DNA of 64,000 nt from Terrimonas pollutisoli (GTDB lineage Bacteria; Bacteroidota; Bacteroidia; Chitinophagales; Chitinophagaceae): NCBI RefSeq assembly GCF_029360765.1, contig NZ_JARKNA010000014.1, positions 83,248-147,247 on the forward strand, in the 5' to 3' direction. This document shows, piece after piece, positions 61,575-64,000 of this stretch. The position numbers and the translations under genes were made by a program. The notes under the pieces were generated by a model, which ran no database searches, was not told the origin of the DNA, and worked only from the letters and a program-made list of their open reading frames with translations. Within the stretch, counting starts at the first letter, position 1. Each line of letters opens with the position of its first letter.

Positions 61575-63419
61575 CTAATTCTGTATTGGCAAATCAAACA
61601 CCCCTTCGGTAATGTTCATGGTTTTTGTGCTGCCCTGTAATAAATCGGTGAGCTTACCACTAAAAGTTCCCTTCACCCTGGTGGCGGTTACACTGGTAAT
61701 AACAATGGTAAAAGGCGGATTGGTCGTAAGCGGAGGCAGGGAGCTGGAGGTATTCCAGATCGTTACAGATTGGTCGGCATTTACTTTGTGATAATCTATC
61801 TCAATCCGGTATCCGTTTGCAGCAAGAAAACCATCCACATTGTAGGTTCCGGGAGTTACAGCGGAGCCGTTGTTTTTGTCAATGAATATTTGAAATTCGG
61901 GTACTTCGGCTCCATTGGGAGCGTCGGTAAAGCCATCTAAAAACAGGCGGGGTACCGGCGGAGTAAAAAGGTCGTCCAGTGTTTCTGCGTGGGCCCCGTC
62001 GGTAAAAGTAGTTAGCACACCATCAATTTTACATTGGTAAATACCGGTGCTCGCCGGAGCCGCAGCTACGGTTACAGTAAAGGAGCAACCGCTGTTGGTT
62101 ATAGTAAATGTATTGGCACCTGCCGTGGTAGGCGTGCCGGTTCCATTCAATAGTATAGTTTGAAGACCGGTATTCGTAAATATCCCGGTTTTGGAAAATG
62201 TCATACCGCCAACAGTATTGGATGTAATGCTGTAGGCTCCTGTTGCAGTTACATTTGCCTGTACCGATACGGTGTTAGCACTTGCTAAGGGTGTAGTGGC
62301 AGTATAGGTTCCATTCACGATGGCATTGGTACAGGCGCCCGGGGCACCGGCCATGGTATAAACAGCCGGCCCTGCTACTTTAACGGTGAACGTACAGGAA
62401 GAAGAGCCCACCTTGGGTGTAATAACCTGGTCGCCGCTGCTGCCGGGTGTACCACTTCCCTCCAATACCACATTTTGAACGCCTGTTGAAGTGAATGATC
62501 CGGATTTGGAAAATGTCATTCCGGCTACCGTGTTAGTCGAAAGCGTGTAGGAGCCAATAGTTGTTACATTCACCTGCACTGTTACTGTATTAGCGGCTGT
62601 CAATGGTTTGTTCAATTCATACGTTCCATTAACCACAGCATTGCTACAGGCGGAAGGGGCGCCGGCCATAGTATAAACTGCCGGTCCTGTAACATCAACT
62701 GTGAAGGTACAGGATGAAGTGCCTATCTGTGGTGTAAGCACGTTTGCCCCCGCTTTAGTTGGCGTGCCACTTCCATTTAATACTACAGTTTGAACGCCTG
62801 TTGCAGTAAAGCTTCCGGATTTGGAAAAGGTCATTCCTTCAACCGTATTGGTCGTCAGGGTATAAGTACCAATGCTGGTAACGTTTACCTGTATGCTCAC
62901 CGTGTTGGCACTGGTTAATGGGACATTGATGCCATAAACACCGTTTACGGTAGCGTTGCTGCAAGCGCCGTTAGTACTTGCCATGGTATACACAGCTGGC
63001 GCCGGGACACTCACAGTGATGGAGAAGGGACATCCGGCAACCCCGGCCGAACTGGGAGTAAACAGATCGTCGCCCTCAGCGCCTGGTGTTCCGCTTCCTT
63101 TCAATATAATGGTTTGAGTACCTGTGCTGGTAAAACTGCCCGTTGCCGAAAAGCTGTAGCCATTGGCCGAATTGGTAGTAACAGAATAGGTACCTGTTTT
63201 AGTAACTATTACTGGTATGGCGACGGTATTGTCTGCCGTTAAGGCGGTGGCAGATGCGTAGTAGCCGGAAATTGTTGGCGTCTGACATGCACCGGGAGCG
63301 CCGGCAAATGTAAAATCAGCTACCAGGGAAGGGGACGGATTATCAGTTTCTATTGAATATTCCTTTTGACAGGAAACAAAAAAACAAAAGCAGAAAAGGG
63401 AAAATATAAGCAGTCTCAT
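61575..63419 (-). CDS. lipoprotein with four tandem beta-sandwich repeats
   Basis: 614 residues. Lipobox FFVSCQK (Cys about 18) followed by EYSIETDN. Four repeats of about 100-110 residues run from about 33 to 445, each starting with a VYTMAGAPxACxN-like strand and NGTY/NGVY, then LTxANTVxxQVNVTxxGxY, TFSKSGSFTxTGVQxVVLxG, GSGTPxxxG and CTFTVxV. DNA-level similarity between repeats is high. The C-terminal 170 residues (STGIYQCKIDGVLTTFTDGA onward) form a different beta domain with FDLPIQN at the end. The same repeat occurs twice in the 44642 lipoprotein. An adhesin or cell-surface scaffold is possible. Confidence 0.82.
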   Translation of the reverse strand: MRLLIFSLFCFCFFVSCQKEYSIETDNPSPSLVADFTFAGAPGACQTPTISGYYASATALTADNTVAIPVIVTKTGTYSVTTNSANGYSFSATGSFTSTGTQTIILKGSGTPGAEGDDLFTPSSAGVAGCPFSITVSVPAPAVYTMASTNGACSNATVNGVYGINVPLTSANTVSIQVNVTSIGTYTLTTNTVEGMTFSKSGSFTATGVQTVVLNGSGTPTKAGANVLTPQIGTSSCTFTVDVTGPAVYTMAGAPSACSNAVVNGTYELNKPLTAANTVTVQVNVTTIGSYTLSTNTVAGMTFSKSGSFTSTGVQNVVLEGSGTPGSSGDQVITPKVGSSSCTFTVKVAGPAVYTMAGAPGACTNAIVNGTYTATTPLASANTVSVQANVTATGAYSITSNTVGGMTFSKTGIFTNTGLQTILLNGTGTPTTAGANTFTITNSGCSFTVTVAAAPASTGIYQCKIDGVLTTFTDGAHAETLDDLFTPPVPRLFLDGFTDAPNGAEVPEFQIFIDKNNGSAVTPGTYNVDGFLAANGYRIEIDYHKVNADQSVTIWNTSSSLPPLTTNPPFTIVITSVTATRVKGTFSGKLTDLLQGSTKTMNITEGVFDLPIQN

Positions 63420-63570
63420 AGTGGTGGTTTAAAAAAATTTTACGAATATATGTATTTAAATCTGGGAAATTAAATGGTTTAGGCAGAACGGGAAACCGTG
63501 GGGTTTAAGTAAGGGTTTTTCTTATATCAATATCTTTGGGAGGCTTTGAACTTTAGGAGTGCATGGAATG

Positions 63571-63880
63571 ATAAACACTTCATTACTATCTGAAGCCGTC
63601 TTCAATTCGGTTGTTGGTGTGGGCCGATTACAGCAGTAAGGTATTCAAAACAGAAACACCAACAACGGCGTAGAATGATAATTGTAAAAATATTTTTCAA
63701 ATTACGGGAAAAGTGATCTTGCCTTGAAAATTATATTGTCTGTTACTTGTGACTTCTTTGCTGTGTGTTGTTGGTGTTTGGGCTATGTAAATTTTCAAAT
63801 TTAGTTCTATACTATACACCAACAACCGAACTATGAACACTTCATTTACTATCAGAAGCCTTCTCCAACTCGGTTGTTGT
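63571..63880. repeat. mosaic palindromic repeat, copies C1 and C2
   Basis: C1 (63571-63675) repeats the 61354-61456 segment, with GTTGTTGGTGT (63610-63620) facing ACACCAACAAC (63656-63666). A copy of the 60556 unit follows (63671-63775). C2 (63792-63880) repeats 61319-61404 and holds ACACCAACAACCGAA (63816-63830) facing TCGGTTGTTG (63870-63879). The 63420-63560 stretch shows nothing recognisable. Confidence 0.7.
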
Positions 63881-63890
63881 ACTAAACCTT

Positions 63891-63985
63891 CGGTAGTTTG
63901 TGAAGCCTCTGATAAAGTCAGAGGCTTTTGTTTTGCAAGATTATTCATTGTAAAAATATTCAAATGCAAAACAAACAAACTACCG
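63891..63985. repeat. 11-bp inverted repeat at the right edge
   Basis: CGGTAGTTTGT (63891-63901) and ACAAACTACCG (63975-63985) face each other across a terminator hairpin. They may frame a short element; no gene is evident between them. Confidence 0.4.
63903..63931 (+). terminator. rightward terminator without an annotated upstream gene
   Basis: AAGCCTCTGA (63903-63912) and TCAGAGGCTT (63918-63927) form a 10-bp stem with loop TAAAG, followed by TTGTTTTG on the plus strand. No rightward gene precedes it within 3 kb. Confidence 0.65.
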
Positions 63986-64000
63986 GCCTGCGTTGCAAGG

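Noticed and set aside
63697..63978. A 93-residue minus-strand ORF at the right edge
   Set aside because: It is built from repeat DNA and a terminator hairpin; no domain or signal peptide is visible.

Overview
The window looks like a chromosomal segment of a Bacteroidota bacterium, most likely Chitinophagaceae or a close relative. Supporting signs are two SusC/SusD pairs, a FecI/FecR-type sigma/anti-sigma pair next to a TonB transducer with an STN domain, many lipoproteins with charged or acidic residues after the lipobox Cys, TAnnTTTG -7 elements in front of both tRNAs, few Shine-Dalgarno sequences, and tRNAs without an encoded CCA. No phage, CRISPR array, rRNA operon or complete insertion sequence was seen.

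Layout. 0-9.2 kb is mostly housekeeping: the 5' end of an ornithine aminotransferase gene, a VOC dioxygenase-like protein, ispE, a DUF151 nuclease, etfB-etfA, a TPR protein, tilS, a rhomboid protease and rlmH. 9.2-9.5 kb holds tRNA-Arg(ACG), preceded by a broken tandem copy. 9.6-14.1 kb carries an HD-domain membrane protein with a Pycsar-effector-like C-terminus, an SdiA-regulated-type lipoprotein and a large GAF-like protein, followed by a frameshifted gene remnant. 14.3-18.3 kb has a PerM-family permease, a Bax-inhibitor-1 protein and a NagB/PIG-L-deacetylase fusion. 18.4-25.5 kb is a cell-surface signalling and uptake locus (ECF sigma, FecR, STN-SusC, SusD). 25.5-36.4 kb is a second locus: an AraC regulator divergent from SusC-SusD, then a 1092-residue FG-GAP/UnbV protein and a vanadium-haloperoxidase-like PAP2 enzyme. 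36.5-45.9 kb has a GH20 hexosaminidase, a glycosylasparaginase, cutC, a peroxiredoxin and exported repeat proteins. 46-49.4 kb has an Xaa-Pro aminopeptidase, a choloylglycine-hydrolase-family enzyme and a 51-residue exported peptide. 49.5-64 kb mixes tRNA-Lys(CUU), small enzymes, two MFS transporters, a GT39 glycosyltransferase, an unusual membrane protein, a DUF1080 lipoprotein and a repeat-rich lipoprotein embedded in mosaic palindromic repeats.

How the genes may fit together. GH20 hexosaminidase, glycosylasparaginase and the NagB-deacetylase fusion are all consistent with scavenging N-acetylglucosamine from chitin fragments or glycoproteins, with the SusC/SusD systems as candidate uptake routes. 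The co-directional SusC-SusD-UnbV-haloperoxidase block is the best candidate for a poorly described system. The orphan HD-Pycsar-effector-like protein, the dispersed ACACCAACAACCGAA-type repeats and the 176-bp inverted-repeat element also deserve attention. All functional assignments are from reading the sequence and family knowledge; no database search was run.
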